Assembly: GCF_050947875.1 (NCBI RefSeq)
Contig: NC_134569.1
Coordinates: 202,068,627 to 202,132,626, forward strand
DNA length: 64,000 bases
Direction of reading: 5' to 3'
Source of the DNA: Dermacentor variabilis
Lineage: Eukaryota; Arthropoda; Arachnida; Ixodida; Ixodidae
Of this stretch, positions 1 to 10,704 are shown piece by piece; within the stretch, counting starts at the first letter, position 1; each line of letters begins with the position of its first letter. Under the pieces are notes generated by a model. The model saw only the letters and a program-made list of their open reading frames with translations. It was not told the origin of the DNA and searched no databases. Made by a program: the position numbers and the translations under genes.

Positions 1-593
1 CAGTCCTTTGGGAATTTCCACCGTTTCATTACATTTTCGGGCTTTCCCAGAGAACTTGTACTTGGTTGTGTGCTTCGATATATGCGCCATAGCAGTTACG
101 TTGCTGGACTGTTGTGGTTCATAGCGCCCCCAATTTTTTCGACACCGTCGATATCTGGAAAGTGGAGATGTGGCCGCGACTCGTGGCAGAACAATTCTTC
201 CGTAAGAGCCTTTATTTGAATTATTTTATATGCATAAATTTTATTTTTTCTTAGAATCCCATAGGTGACGCTATTAAAATATTAACATAACCAATATTTC
301 CTCAAGAGACGAACTACTTTTCATTCTTTCATAACTGCGGCGAGCCTGGTAAAACTTACGCCTTGTACATCACTGTTACAAAAGGTAAGGAAACGACACT
401 ATGACAACTTTCATACGGCGCCTGGTAAACCAATCTGCAGTAAGACTGCCAAGCCCACCAGGCATGACTTCCCGCGGGATTTCTCAAGAATGTTCTTGAA
501 GTTGTGCTCTCCCGACGCTGGTTAACTGAACACTTCGAGTCGCATTAACGTTTAAGCAGAAACAAGCTACTGTACAGACTTTCGTGTTCTATG
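1..593. other. No gene recognised
   Basis: AT-rich sequence with only short open frames and no recognisable protein, RNA or repeat structure. It may belong to WASHC5 intron 2, because the gene runs leftwards off the window after its exon 2. Confidence 0.4.
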
Positions 594-599
594 CTACAG

Positions 600-1444
600 C
601 ATACTCATGTCACGCTCGTGTTCACGCCGTATCAGGCTGATCACAGCGCACGTGCAATCATCATTGAAGGGCTGCGTAAAATACAAGAACATTATCCTTG
701 ATTCAGATATGGCGAGTGTAAAACCACAAGTGTTCTTCGTGGAAGTTGCACATGTGCACTTGTGGTTGATGACGTCCATTCTTGGCCAGGCTTTGACACT
801 CGTCACTACCATCTAAAGCAGCTCCTACATTGCTGCCGAGTATCACGTGCCAGGATGTCGTCCTGTCCACAATGGCGGCAAATCTTACTTGGGATGCAGC
901 AGTAAGTCAAGCAGTGCCCCGTAAGTTGTCTCAGCTCCGCTTGGAATGCACACACGAAGCATCTGTTGACGCAGAAGGCGCGATGGTGGTGCAGCTGAAC
1001 CAGGGGGAAGGTCAAGACATTTCAGCTCGGATTCGGCAAAGCAGGTACGTTCACGGGACACACGCTGCCGCAGTGCCTCGTTACGGCACTGTTTTCTTTG
1101 TCCATCTTGAAGGGGCCGCGCAAGACGACAGTGGATTTCGTTGTCCCGCTGGGCTAGCCGCTTGGCCGAAGGCGTCGCACTCGCATAACTCACACAGGGT
1201 GTGGCCACAGGGAAGCTGCGCAGCCCAACACCGATCAGCCGGCTAAAACTGTGACGCTTGGAAGGGGCCCCACGAACTTGATTGATCGCGAGTTCAGGAA
1301 GTAGCCGCCATACCCTCGAAAGACGCAGGTGGACGAGCGACGGTTCCCGGTGTCCAGCTGGCATCGCTCCAAGGGCCACGGAGGCCCGCGTACGAGATCG
1401 TTATTGCTGTTGCCAGGAGTGCAGCTGAACTTTGGTTGTGCCAT
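600..1444 (-). pseudogene. TRAF/RING-type zinc-finger gene remnant
   Basis: A minus-strand ATG at 1444 opens a frame starting MAQPKFSC. It leads to a segment like the start of arthropod TRAF6-like E3 ligases (FLNSRSIKFVGPLPSVTV), then hits a stop near 1235. In the next frame, about 1220-1185, the peptide LPCGHTLCELCE fits the RING pattern C-x-H-x2-C-x2-C. Further on, about 815-920, lies a Cys/His-rich stretch containing IPSKICRHCGQDD, like a TRAF-type zinc finger. TRAF-like proteins join receptors to ubiquitin signalling. The reading frame shifts at least twice and contains stops, so this looks like a dead copy; an unrecognised spliced gene is the alternative. The family call rests on motif recognition only. 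Confidence 0.45.
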
Positions 1445-1633
1445 AACGATGTCAATTTGCGAGCTTTAGTGTGCCTCTGATGGACGTCGATGGCTTCTTC
1501 TGTCAGCAAGTCGACGATTCTCACCGTGATCAGTGAAAGCAAGTTGACCGAGGATGTCTGCCACGTGTTAAAGAGGACTGACTGATCGTTGCTGCGACTG
1601 GAACAAGTCTGCTTTCGGAGAAGGTAGCAGCGG

Positions 1634-1641
1634 TTTTTATA
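1634..1641 (-). promoter_or_regulatory. TATA box upstream of the TRAF-like remnant
   Basis: Read on the minus strand this is TATAAAAA. It lies about 190 bp upstream of the ATG at 1444. That spacing would allow a short 5' UTR starting about 30 bp downstream of the box. It may be a leftover promoter. Confidence 0.35.
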
Positions 1642-2486
1642 GCCTGTCAGGGTTATAACTATGTGTGCCAGGTTCGAGAGCGGCGATCTGAGGAGGAAAC
1701 ACGAGGCGGGTTCTCTGTGTGCTGTGCCCATTGGCTATGTCGTCGTAGCTTCGAAACGGAGCTTCGAAACGGCCACGTGGTTGAAGGGGCTGTGGCTAAT
1801 TATGCGATCAGCGAAGGTGTCGGCGGAGAATAAGAATATGGCGGAAAAAAGCGCTGAACTTTTCAAGAAGGGACTGTCCTCTCTCCTTGACACTTATTTT
1901 TTTCATCCAGAGTTTATTGGAAGCGTCTCTCCACATTATCGAAACTTAAAGACTGCAAGAAAGCACGTGGTAATCCCTTTGTGCGGTTCTGCGTAGCTGT
2001 ATGTGAAATGAATCTCTGCTGGGCAAAGTACCACTTTGGTAAAACATTGCCAGAAGTTCGCTTACAAATTTATATGGAAATTCTTTTACGGCACATACCG
2101 AAGTTGACCAATAGCAGCTGGTAACTTGAAAAGCATGTCAAGTTGGAGGAAATTCTGAGAAAAACACGTTTCGCGATATGTACTCACAAAAAGGCGACGA
2201 AGCATAGTCGTTCCGTTTATTTTTTATTCTGCATATGAAAAGTAATTTTCTTACAAAAGCAAATGTCACATCACTGCGTGGCGCATCGTTACCTTTAGCG
2301 AAAAAAATACACGGAGAGCGTAGTTGATCCCACACCACGTGTCTGGTTAGTGGGGTGTTATATTTTTTTATATCTATACCATGCTTTCCTTGCTCTTCCC
2401 GTTTGTTCTATTGTACATCCAAGGAACTCAGGCGAGCACTGTTCAACCCAGTAAACTATCTTGTATCCAAGTGTACCTTACACTAA

Positions 2487-3178
2487 GGCCCAAACAATTG
2501 AACGTTCCTTTCCTTCGAGCGCTTCCTGACCTTACGTAAAGCCTCCTTACAGCGAAGGACCGATGGAGGAAGCAAGCGTACTCTGGAAAGCTCCCTTCGC
2601 CCGTCCTCACGTAAGGAGCGGTTGCCGCATGCCTCGGTTCGAGATGATCTCTTAAAAGCTTTACGCGAACACCACTATTCAATAAAAAAGGTATCGTTAC
2701 ACAATTTTTAAATTGAAGAGCTAATATAGAGATGCGTGGGTGTTCTTTTTCTAGTTATGTTCACTGAACGTAAAAAAAGTACCATATTACAGTGCAAAAC
2801 TGGATGTGCTCCAGCAACGCTGGCACGCCGACGTCGTACAATGCCTAGCAAGCCTAGCAACGCTTTCATGCCGCACGCCTGACTGAAACGAACATGCCTG
2901 GCAAGACGTAGCGTGCTCGCGCTTCTCCGCAGGTGGACGACAGCGCGCATGCGCAAGGAAACGTCACGTGGCTATGCGTTGAGGTGAAGCGCTCGTTCAG
3001 GGCCAGGAGCGGCGTAAGGACGCATGAAGGTAGCTTCGGAGCTACCTTACGCTGAGGAAGCACCAATGAAGCCTTCATCGAGGGCCCCTCAATAAGGAAG
3101 CTTTCAGAATGACATAAAGTGGCCTCATCGCAATGAAGGCTTCCTTACTGAGGTAAGGAAGGTCTTATGGTTTGGCCC
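2487..3178. mobile_element. MITE, PIF/Harbinger-like (TAA target duplication)
   Basis: The left end reads TAA then GGCCCAAAC and the right end reads GTTTGGCCC then TAA. The 9-bp ends are inverted with one mismatch, and the flanking TAA (2484-2486, 3179-3181) fits the TWA duplication of PIF/Harbinger elements. The inverted similarity continues imperfectly for about 30 bp with CCTTCCTTAC-like blocks. The 692-bp interior has no transposase and repeats GTAAGGA/TCCTTAC motifs on both strands. A small hairpin (AAGGTAGCT, TCGG loop, AGCTACCTT) sits at about 3028-3050. It is probably a non-autonomous element. Confidence 0.55.
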
Positions 3179-3181
3179 TAA

Positions 3182-4587
3182 TTATTTAAAGAGTAATTCT
3201 GGATGCTGAATTTTCGTGAAAGTATTCTTCATGTATCCGCGTTATCGTGTCTAAAGGCAAGAATTCGGGCATATGTTGCATGCGATTTCTAATAATTCTC
3301 TTAAGTAAAACAAGAAAATTGGGGTATGAGTCATTTCGTATTTTACTTGTTTCATAAACGGCGACGATATTCAGGACCTAATAAAATACCACAACGCTAT
3401 GCATTCATAGTAAATGTAGTGTAATAATTCGTGTTCTCTGAGAACCATGCTTTTTACAATTGGTACAGATAACCATCTACGACGGCCCTGCAATCCGGGC
3501 CTAAGTATTGTCAAAAGAACTTAAGCCCCCCGATTTCTCTGACCTCTTGCTCCTAACAAAGGCATTCATTCTTTAAGAAACACAATTTTTGATTAGTGCC
3601 ATCGTTTCCAATACGCAGATTGAAACAAGGAAAATTTGTTCTCTGGTTATACATTACATAAAAAATATATTTTCTCAGAAAACGAAGAAAACAAAGCCAT
3701 CGAGGCATTTTTGCGTCGACATGTGGCACTGATAAAACGTGAGTCTTGATTAAGAAGGGCCCAAAATCAGGTGTCACCATTTCGAGGGACAAAGAACATT
3801 CAGAGGGCACCACGTACATACCACAGATTACTTGCTGTTCGAACGCGCCTTTTGTCCGCTTTCTATTTTCTGCGCATGCGCCCTCATCTATAATATACGC
3901 ATTATTTGGAAACGGTATTCAAATAGTGTTGGGAGTCAGCGCAGTGCCTGTCGTGTCTCTGTCTTTGTACTTCGCGTTGTACGTCGTTCTACTATCACAT
4001 CGATTGGAATTACGATGTGCTATATCAACGAAAAAGCAAGTGTAGGAATATTAGGGAGGTCATCGAGAACTCCCCGATAACACACACTCTATGATAACGC
4101 ATTAGAACAAATTTATTGTGCTTTTCATGCCGCAAAAGCTACACTTTTGTTTATCTTTACTTTCATGTTTATTTATCAGATATTTATGCACACTTTCAAC
4201 TATTCGTCTTTACCGAGACAGAAACATTATTTTAGAATTTATTCCTAATTTATCTTTAGTTCGCATTTCAAAAGAAGAGGCGGGTATTGTGTCGTATTTC
4301 AGAGAATTATAGCCTAATTTCTAGCGACCCTGCTTCTTTTGACGAGTTGCTTCGAGAGTTGAAGATGAGTGTAAATAAACCACGCGTTTCAAAGCGTGGT
4401 GATGGTATATTTCTTTCGATAACTCGACAAATAAATTTAGTACATGGCAGTGAATTTGGCTTCAGTTGTTGTTACACACGTGTTCCTGTTCAGGCCGGTG
4501 AATTACATGGCCATCTTAAAGCTCCCCAATTACTATCTGGAGCGCTTGCATAAGTAAGTTACTGCAAAGGACATATTTCGCGCAAGG
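3182..4587. other. No gene recognised
   Basis: AT-rich, with scattered short frames and none matching a family I know. I could not identify a WASHC5 exon 3 here, which would be expected downstream of 6087 on the minus strand. Confidence 0.4.
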
Positions 4588-4596
4588 ATATTTTCC

Positions 4597-4839
4597 GCCC
4601 GACGTGGTTGCCAGTGTCTATGATGCTTGGCTGCTAAGCAAGAGGTCACGGGATCGAATTCCGGCCACGGCGGCCTCATTTCGATGGAGGCGAAATGCGA
4701 AAACACACGTGTACTTAGGTTTAGTTGCAGGTTAAAGAACCATAGTTGGTCAATATTTCCGGAGTCCCCCACTACGGCGTGCCTCATAATCAGTTCGTGG
4801 TTTTGGCACGTAAAGGCCAAGATTTCATTTTTTAAAATA
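4597..4839 (+). mobile_element. tRNA-derived tick SINE, copy 1
   Basis: The 5' part is tRNA-like: an A-box-like GTGGTTGCCAGTG near the start and a B-box GGGATCGAATTCC near 4650. The tick SINE body follows (GATGGAGGCGAAATGCG, then the CCCCCACTACGGCGTGCCTC block). The copy ends in a T/A-rich tail. A perfect 9-bp target duplication, ATATTTTCC, flanks it at 4588-4596 and 4840-4848. It would be transcribed by RNA polymerase III and moved by a LINE. The anticodon-arm region is not a working tRNA. Confidence 0.9.
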
Positions 4840-4848
4840 ATATTTTCC

Positions 4849-6086
4849 TGAAACACAAACAAGATCTCTCTTCTAATTTTCCAAATATATTGTGGGTGAA
4901 TAGTATAAGCCTGAGGGCTGGTGTTCGGTGCTTGGTTCACGAGTGAACCTCGTGGCAAAAATAACGCTAACGGCAACGGCCACAGAAGGGCGCATTTAAT
5001 CATCACATGTGTCAAAACCTTGGTCACGGTTCAATTTTCACTGTGCACTCAAGGGCCCTTTGTGTCTGACGAACAAAGGTTCACACACAACTACCACCCC
5101 TCACAGGTTCCTAAACATTCTCGGAAAATAGAATGCACTTGGAGTTGAACTAGAGATTTCTTTGACCCATTGTTGGTCTCGCCGATGTCGAAGCCAGGTT
5201 TTCTGGAATGTGAGGAGGCCCCTTGAGTGTTTCTGCTTATTCATACAATATGCTGCTTACACCTTGTGATCATACCAAGGTGAGTACACCATGGCATGCC
5301 TCTCTGGAAAGACTGTGCGATAGTTGTGCCTGTGAATGGCAAGCTGGACGCGTATTCAGCGTTGTGTAACTTATTTTTTTGTCCTAACGCATCCTGCACA
5401 CTACCAAAGCGCTAGCGCAGACGAGAGTTCTCTTCCAGAGTATGTACACTTCTCAGAAACACATTGCGCCATGTACCTACAGCAGAAGTAGGGGAAACTT
5501 AAGGTGCATAACCTGCTGATCTTCCTGACTACTTTAAGACCCGGCCTGTGGTTGCCAGAATGAAAACGCAGTTTCATGTTCAAGGGCACATAAACTACCT
5601 TTAGTAATAAAAGAAGGAAAACAATCGCATGCTCCTCTCCAGCACTTCTCGTTCCCTTGTTGACATGTCACGGTGACAACAGGGCCATGCGCATTACATT
5701 ACCGGGGCAAACGCTGTCGATTAGCCCACGTAAGGGAGATAACACTTCTGATCACTTGATCAGAATGTGTCTGCCATGTATTGTCACACTCCTGCTCTTC
5801 CTTGTCTTCTCACTTGCCTTTTGTGCGCCACTCAAATGATTTCACCTCGTGTAAGGTTTAGCGTTGCTCGTGTGGCGGAAGCAGTGCGTCACTGAAAAGC
5901 TTTAGTACTGCCCTAGAGTACGCGGAGAAGAGACTGCACATAGGGAGGGTAGCAAAGGCAAGAGGAAAACTGCTCGCTTGATTTTTGAGCACATGCTGAT
6001 ATAGGGGACCTTGTTACAGTGCCATTTTGTTGAAAATGTGGCACAGAATGCTGCTATATGCTTGCCAATGTCACACTAATACTCAC
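4849..6086. other. WASHC5: No gene recognised; probable WASHC5 intron 2
   Basis: The donor GTGAGT of WASHC5 exon 2 opens at 6086 and reads leftwards, so this stretch should be intron 2. No further coding similarity to strumpellin was seen. Confidence 0.4.
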
Positions 6087-6196
6087 CGGTTTATGTCAAT
6101 GGTGTCACTTTCAATGTCACTTTCAAATGCCAAGTAGAACTGCGTGAGGACGTCTTTGTAGTTCTCCCGCAACTCTTCATCCCGGTCCTGGAGATG
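6087..6196 (-). CDS. WASHC5: Strumpellin (WASH complex subunit 5), exon 2
   Basis: Strumpellin is a large helical scaffold in the WASH complex, which activates Arp2/3 actin branching on endosomes. This 110-bp exon encodes about 36 residues starting HLQDRDEELRENYKDVL and continuing TQFYLAFES. That matches the segment directly after the N-terminus in animal strumpellins (LQDLDEEFREN, then LTRFYLAF in human). The acceptor CTCACAG lies just before 6196 and the donor GTGAGT just after 6087. The exon starts in phase 0, which fits the phase-0 end of exon 1, and ends two bases into an arginine codon. It is too short to show as a normal open frame and was found by translating the minus strand. A SINE ends 26 bp upstream of the acceptor. 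Later exons lie outside the window. Confidence 0.85.
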
Positions 6197-6222
6197 CTGT
6201 GAGCATAGAAATTTCCCCTCTT

Positions 6223-6460
6223 ATTGCTGAATGAATGATGGGGCTTTAACTGCCAAAACCACCATTTGATTGAGGCCCGTCATAGCGGGGGGCTCTGGAT
6301 TAATTTTGACCATCAGGGGATCTTCACGCGCCCCCATTTCACGGTACATAGGCGTTTTTGTACTTCGCCCCATCGAAACGCATCCGCGGTGGCAAGGTTT
6401 TCATCCCGCGACCTCATGCTTAACAGCGCAACACCGGAGCCACTAAGGCACTGCGGCGGG
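6223..6460 (-). mobile_element. tRNA-derived tick SINE, copy 2, in WASHC5 intron 1
   Basis: Minus-strand copy of the family seen at 4597 and 62256. The tRNA-like 5' end (GACCCGCCGCAGTGCCTTAG) is near 6460. The GCATGAGGTCGCGGGAT block follows near 6410 and the tail is at 6223-6250. A 9-bp target duplication with one mismatch flanks it: TCCCCTCTT at 6214-6222 and TCCCCTATT at 6461-6469. Its 3' tail ends 26 bp before the WASHC5 exon 2 acceptor, in the same orientation as the gene, so it probably overlaps or borders the branch point. Confidence 0.85.
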
Positions 6461-6469
6461 TCCCCTATT

Positions 6470-6685
6470 CTTGGTGACACATCTGAATAACCAGCTCGCA
6501 AAAAGCAACACAACCAGCCATGTTTTAAAAGAATAAAATCAGAACGGTTTAGCTGGCCAAGTCCTGTTTGATGGAAGCAGAACTTCCAACCTGCGAAGAT
6601 TGAAAGTTGTAAAATCGGACGCAATACGGAGGGCTGGGGGCGTACAGCAAATTTCTTTAAAAGCTCGTCCTCAGTGCACGCCTTT

Positions 6686-6687
<2 letters not shown>
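6470..6687. other. No gene recognised; WASHC5 intron 1
   Basis: Short intronic spacer between SINE copy 2 and the (AT)n tract. Nothing recognisable. Confidence 0.4.

Positions 6688-6751
<64 letters not shown>
6688..6751. repeat. (AT)n microsatellite, left half
   Basis: A pure AT dinucleotide run directly abutting the left LTR of the Ty3/gypsy element. Its other half lies at 12243-12296, directly beyond the right LTR. The two halves were one tract before the insertion. Confidence 0.9.
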
Positions 6752-6754
<3 letters not shown>

Positions 6755-6927
6755 GACGCTGCAGTTATCACGACGTTTATTCCGCCTCAGAGATGCGGCG
6801 AACTGACCACGCCCACAGCGCGGATCACACTCGAGAGCCAGCCCCACAAGCGATGAAGAATCCCATATGAACCCTACATGATGATAATCATGTACAGATG
6901 ACAAAGAATAGCTTATAAATTCCCACA
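6752..6927 (-). repeat. 3' LTR of gypsy A
   Basis: 176 bp, TGTGACG...CCCACA on the plus strand. Compared with the 185-bp copy at 12058-12242 it has a few substitutions and small gaps around 6855 and 6885. A purine-rich stretch read on the minus strand just inside it, at about 6928-6942, is the likely polypurine tract. Confidence 0.92.
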
Positions 6928-7022
6928 CTAATGTCCCCTCGCGCGAAGCGGCCATCCTGGCCGCAATTCAAAGGGGCGGCTAACGCCTCGTGAAATGCTT
7001 CATACGGGAAACGTGGACAATC

Positions 7023-8087
7023 TCAGCGGCGCGATAGCGGCGGCCACTTGGAACAATAAACTAGTACCACGCGATAGTTAACCGGAGAAGTCTGCTCCAA
7101 GACTTTGTAGGGACCGATGAACCGAAGCTGAAACTTGTCACACAAGCCAGGAGTACGAACTGGTGTACGGAGTAGCACTTCTTCGCCAGGGCGGAAGCAC
7201 ACGACGCGATGAGAGGCGTCGTAACGCTGCTTGCGGTCTTGTTGCCGTGCTTCGGTGTTGATGCGGGCGAGCTGGTGACAACGCAGAATGCGGGAAACAT
7301 ATTCTTCACAGGAGGATGGACATTGATGGACAGTTGGGGCGAAGAAAGAGACGTCAAGACAGGAAGAGGGCGAACGACCATAGACAAGGTAGAATGGCGA
7401 GTGACCGGTCGTGCGTTGAACGGCGGTATTATATGGAAAAGTAACGAACGGCAAAACTGCGTCCCAGTTTCTGTGATCCGGTTCGATGTACATGGCTAGC
7501 ATGTCTCACAGCGTGCGAAGAAATCGCTCTGTGAGGCCGTTGGTTTGCGGATGGTAACTGGAGGTAGTCTTGTGGGTGGTTCTGGAGGCTCTGAGTACTT
7601 CGTCTAGCAGTTGCGAGAGGAATGCTTTTCCGCGGTCGCTCAGGAGGACGCGAGGAGCACCGTGACGCAGTATTAAGGATTGAAGTATGAATGCAGCAAC
7701 TTCAGAGGCTGAGGCAGAACTCACACAAGTTGTTTCGGCGTAGCGTGTCAAGTTATCAACGGCTGTCACAATCTATCGTTTACCGGTGTGAGTCACAGGA
7801 TGAGGACCATACAGGTCAATGCCAACGACCTGAAATGGTTGCGACGGAAAAGAAACCGGTTGCAGTTGTCCGCTTGGAGCTGATGTAGGGAGCTTTCGAC
7901 GCTGACATAGGAGAGTCGGCAAGTTGATGAGATTGGAAGGATTTGTTGTCGTGTGGAGGCATCTCGTCGACAGTGGCCAACACGAAAGCATGTAAGGAGG
8001 GGTCGTGCGATAGCTTGTCACGGATGGTAGTTTGAGGTCCATTGCGTGGTGTAGTAGGAAGCGGACAACGTGCAAGCGCGTCTGCAT
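7023..8087 (-). pseudogene. Integrase region of gypsy A
   Basis: Integrase joins retrotransposon cDNA to the target. The minus strand shows three open pieces in different frames. The first (8087-7773) has VVGIDLYGP, the first catalytic Asp. The second (7769-7506) has LLSDRGKAF, the second Asp, and NGLTERFLRTL, the catalytic Glu. The third (7502-7023) is the C-terminal part with a GPY/F-type module (FIGPYKVLEQTSPVNYRV). No chromodomain was seen. The frame breaks between pieces mean no intact protein is made. Confidence 0.85.
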
Positions 8088-8106
8088 CTTGGTGTTTTTT
8101 TCCGCA

Positions 8107-9312
8107 CTAGTAGGTTATAGTAAAGTTGTATTCTTGCAGACGAAGAATCCACCGACCAAGTCGTCCAGACAAGGTCTTCAGCGCTGAAAGCCAGCATAAT
8201 GCATGATAGTCTGTAATGATCGTAAAATGGCGACCGTGAATATAAGGTCGAAACTTCTGCACAGAACAAATGATAGCTAGGCATTCCTGCTCCGTAATGG
8301 TGTAATTCTTTTCGGTCTTTGTCAGAACGCGACTTGCGTATGCGACGACCCTCTCACCTAAAGTGTTGTCCCGCTGTAGGAGAATGCCACCAATGCCGTG
8401 ACCACTAGCATCCGTATGAAGGAGGTTAGGAGAAGCTTCATCAAAATGGCGTAGTACTGGTTCAGATGTGAGAGCGCGCTTCAGATGGGTGAACGCAGAT
8501 TCACATTCGGGAGACCACACAAAGGGAACATTAGAACACAGTAATTTGTGCGGAGGTGACGCTATTGAGGCGAAGCCTCGTATGAATCGGTGAAAATAGG
8601 AAGCGAGGCCTAAGAAACTACGCAAATCTTTGGTGTTTTCGGGACGAGGGAAGTGCTGAACTGCCGAAACCTTGTCAGGATCAGGACGAATGCCATCTTT
8701 GCTCACAATGTGACCTAGTACCTTGATCGTCTTGCTCGCAAAATGGCATTTCTTGGTGTTTAGCTGAAGTCCAGCGTTGGCAAGGCACGTGAGAACTTCT
8801 TCCAGACGTTGCAGGTGTTGAGAGAAGGTTGACGAGAAAACAACGACATCGTCCAGGTAGCGCAAGCAAGTCTTCCACTTCAGGCCGCGAAGAACGGTGT
8901 TACTCATGCGTTCGAACGTTGCGGGCGCATTGCAGAGGCTGAATGGCATGACATTAAACTCGTAGAGTCCATCTGGTGTTGAAAACGCTGTTTTCTTTTT
9001 ATCGTCCTCATGCATAGGTATCGGCCAGCAGCTGGAACGCAGATCGATGCTGGAGAAGTACTCGGCACCCTGTAGGGAATCCAAGGCATCGTCTATTCGC
9101 GGCATAGGGTATACATCCTTGCGTATGATCTTGTTAAGTGCTCGGTAGTCGACACAAAATCGAACAGAGCCGTCTTTTTTCCGAACCAAAACAACGGGGG
9201 AAGACCAAGGGCTAGCAGAAGGGCGTATTATATTCCGTTGGAGCATGTCGGTGACGTTCTCGTCAATGACTTTCCTCTCGGCTAGCGATACGCGATATGG
9301 TCTACGGCGCAC
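8107..9312 (-). pseudogene. Reverse transcriptase and RNase H of gypsy A
   Basis: A 401-codon open stretch. The RT palm has the first Asp at about residue 90 in SSIDLRS and the catalytic YLDD at residues 152-155. RNase H follows with LLHTDASGHG near residue 300 and the E of ITEQECLAI. Changes at usually conserved places (LRSSCWPIP and MPFSLCNAP, where relatives have glycine-rich forms) suggest drift. The frame ends at 8107 in the connection domain, where the normal protein would run on to integrase, so this is a broken polyprotein piece. Confidence 0.88.
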
Positions 9313-9829
9313 TATGGATGTACCATCTGTCTCTATCCGATGCGTCGTAATCGAAGTCTTTCCCTACGAAGCTGAATGCGCGTCAAACGAAGCTCCATGT
9401 TTTTGGAGCAAAGCAAGCAATTGTTGTGACTGCGAAGGTGTCAGGTCGGAACTGATGGCAGCTGCAAGAGCTGAAGGTGATGCGGCCCGTCCGGTACAAG
9501 GAACTTAAGAGGAAGCTGGTTTAACGGAAACAACAGATATAGAATCCGATTCAGCGGCGCAAGCCAATGTAGTCCTTTTAGGGATGAGAATCTTTTCGGG
9601 TGTCGGATTTGTAGCGTAGAGAAGTGCAGAGCCATGATCAAACCGAACCAGCCCTGATGTCTCGCTATCCCTTTTACGAGACAGCATGCAGATGGTAATA
9701 CGAGCACGTCGCCGCAGTCAATGACGTCAGACGTGATGGTAACGATGCTTTGAAGGCGAGGAGGTAGCGCAGTATCTTCTGCAGCAAGCAAGTGAAGTGG
9801 TGCGTCATCTGGATGAAGTGAATAGGTCG

Positions 9830-10269
9830 CCTTACCAGTACTCACCTACGGGGCAGAAACCTGGAGGCTTACGAAAAGGGTTCTACTCAAATTGAGGACG
9901 ACACAACGAGCTATGGAAAGAAGAATGATAGGCGTAACGTTAAGGGATAAGAAAAGAGCAGATTGGGTGAGGGAACAAACGCGAGTTAATGACATCTTAG
10001 TTGAAATCAAGAATGACATCTTAGTTGAAATCAAGAAAAAGAAATGGGCATGGGCAGGACATGTAATGAGGAGGGAAGATAACCGATGGTCATTAAGGGT
10101 TACGGACTGGATCCCAAGGGAAGGGAAGCGTAGCAGGGGGCGGCAGAAAGTTAGGTGGGCGGATGAGATTAAGAAGTTTGCAGGGACGGCATGGCCACAA
10201 TTAGTACATGACCGGGGTTGTTGGAGAAGTATGGGAGAGGCCTTTGCCCTGCAGTGGGCGTAACCAGGC

Positions 10270-10302
<33 letters not shown>
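9830..10302 (+). mobile_element. 5'-truncated RTE-type non-LTR fragment nested in gypsy A
   Basis: The plus strand encodes (9892-10263) the C-terminal tail typical of RTE ORF2: KKWAWAGHVMRREDNRW, WIPREGKRSRGR, then GCWRSMGEAFALQW and a stop. The 3' end is (GAT)n, the short tandem tail usual for RTE. A perfect 11-bp target duplication, TGAATAGGTCG, flanks it at 9819-9829 and 10303-10313. Removing the insert and one duplication restores the gypsy A reading frame. A 24-bp tandem duplication inside it (9988-10011, 10012-10035) repeats NDILVEIK. Confidence 0.92.
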
Positions 10303-10306
<4 letters not shown>

Positions 10307-10701
10307 TAGGTCGTGTCGGTCATGTGGAGAACGCGTTGCCCGCAGCAGATGGAGGCGGAGGCCGTAGAAGGAAAATCCCATCCCAATATGAGCTGCTGGG
10401 CACACGAACTTAGCACTGCAAATTGTACGTGATGCAGAAGTCCATCGATGGAAATACGAGCAGTGCACATTGCGATAGGTCGAATGGCGGCCCCTTAAGC
10501 AGAGAGTAGCGTTGGTCCATCATAGGGGGTCGTAACTTTCCGAAGTCGCGAACACAATTCACGGCGAATAACTGAAACACTAGCACTAGTGTCTATCAAA
10601 GTTTTTACTTGTACACCTTCTAATACAACCAATATCGCACGGACGCGATGGAGGAATTTCTGTCCTGTCGTTCGATGCAGCTTTTCTTCCAAAAGCTGCA
10701 T
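10201..10701 (-). pseudogene. Aspartic protease region of gypsy A
   Basis: The retroviral-type protease would cut the Gag-Pol polyprotein. LIDTSASVSVI at about 10600-10570 is the active-site loop, but the usual DTG triplet reads DTS. The flap and ILGWDF end follow after a stop at 10495-10497. The downstream coding sequence is interrupted by the RTE insertion at 9830-10302 and resumes in frame at about 9818. In-frame TGA at 10705-10707 separates it from gag. Confidence 0.75.
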
Positions 10702-10704
10702 AAT

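Noticed and set aside
4640..4670. tRNA gene calls at the SINE heads (also near 6420 and 62310)
   Set aside because: Box A and B motifs are present, but there is no complete cloverleaf; the sequence continues into a SINE body with target duplications.
6313..6955. Open frames full of IleTyr repeats over the AT tract
   Set aside because: They are translations of (AT)n on both strands, not proteins.
7209..7499. Plus-strand open frames across gypsy A, such as 7209-7499 and 10798-11178
   Set aside because: They are antisense shadows of integrase and gag without family motifs.
10169..10470. Open frames with poly-Ser or poly-Ile
   Set aside because: They arise from the (GAT)n tail of the RTE insertion.
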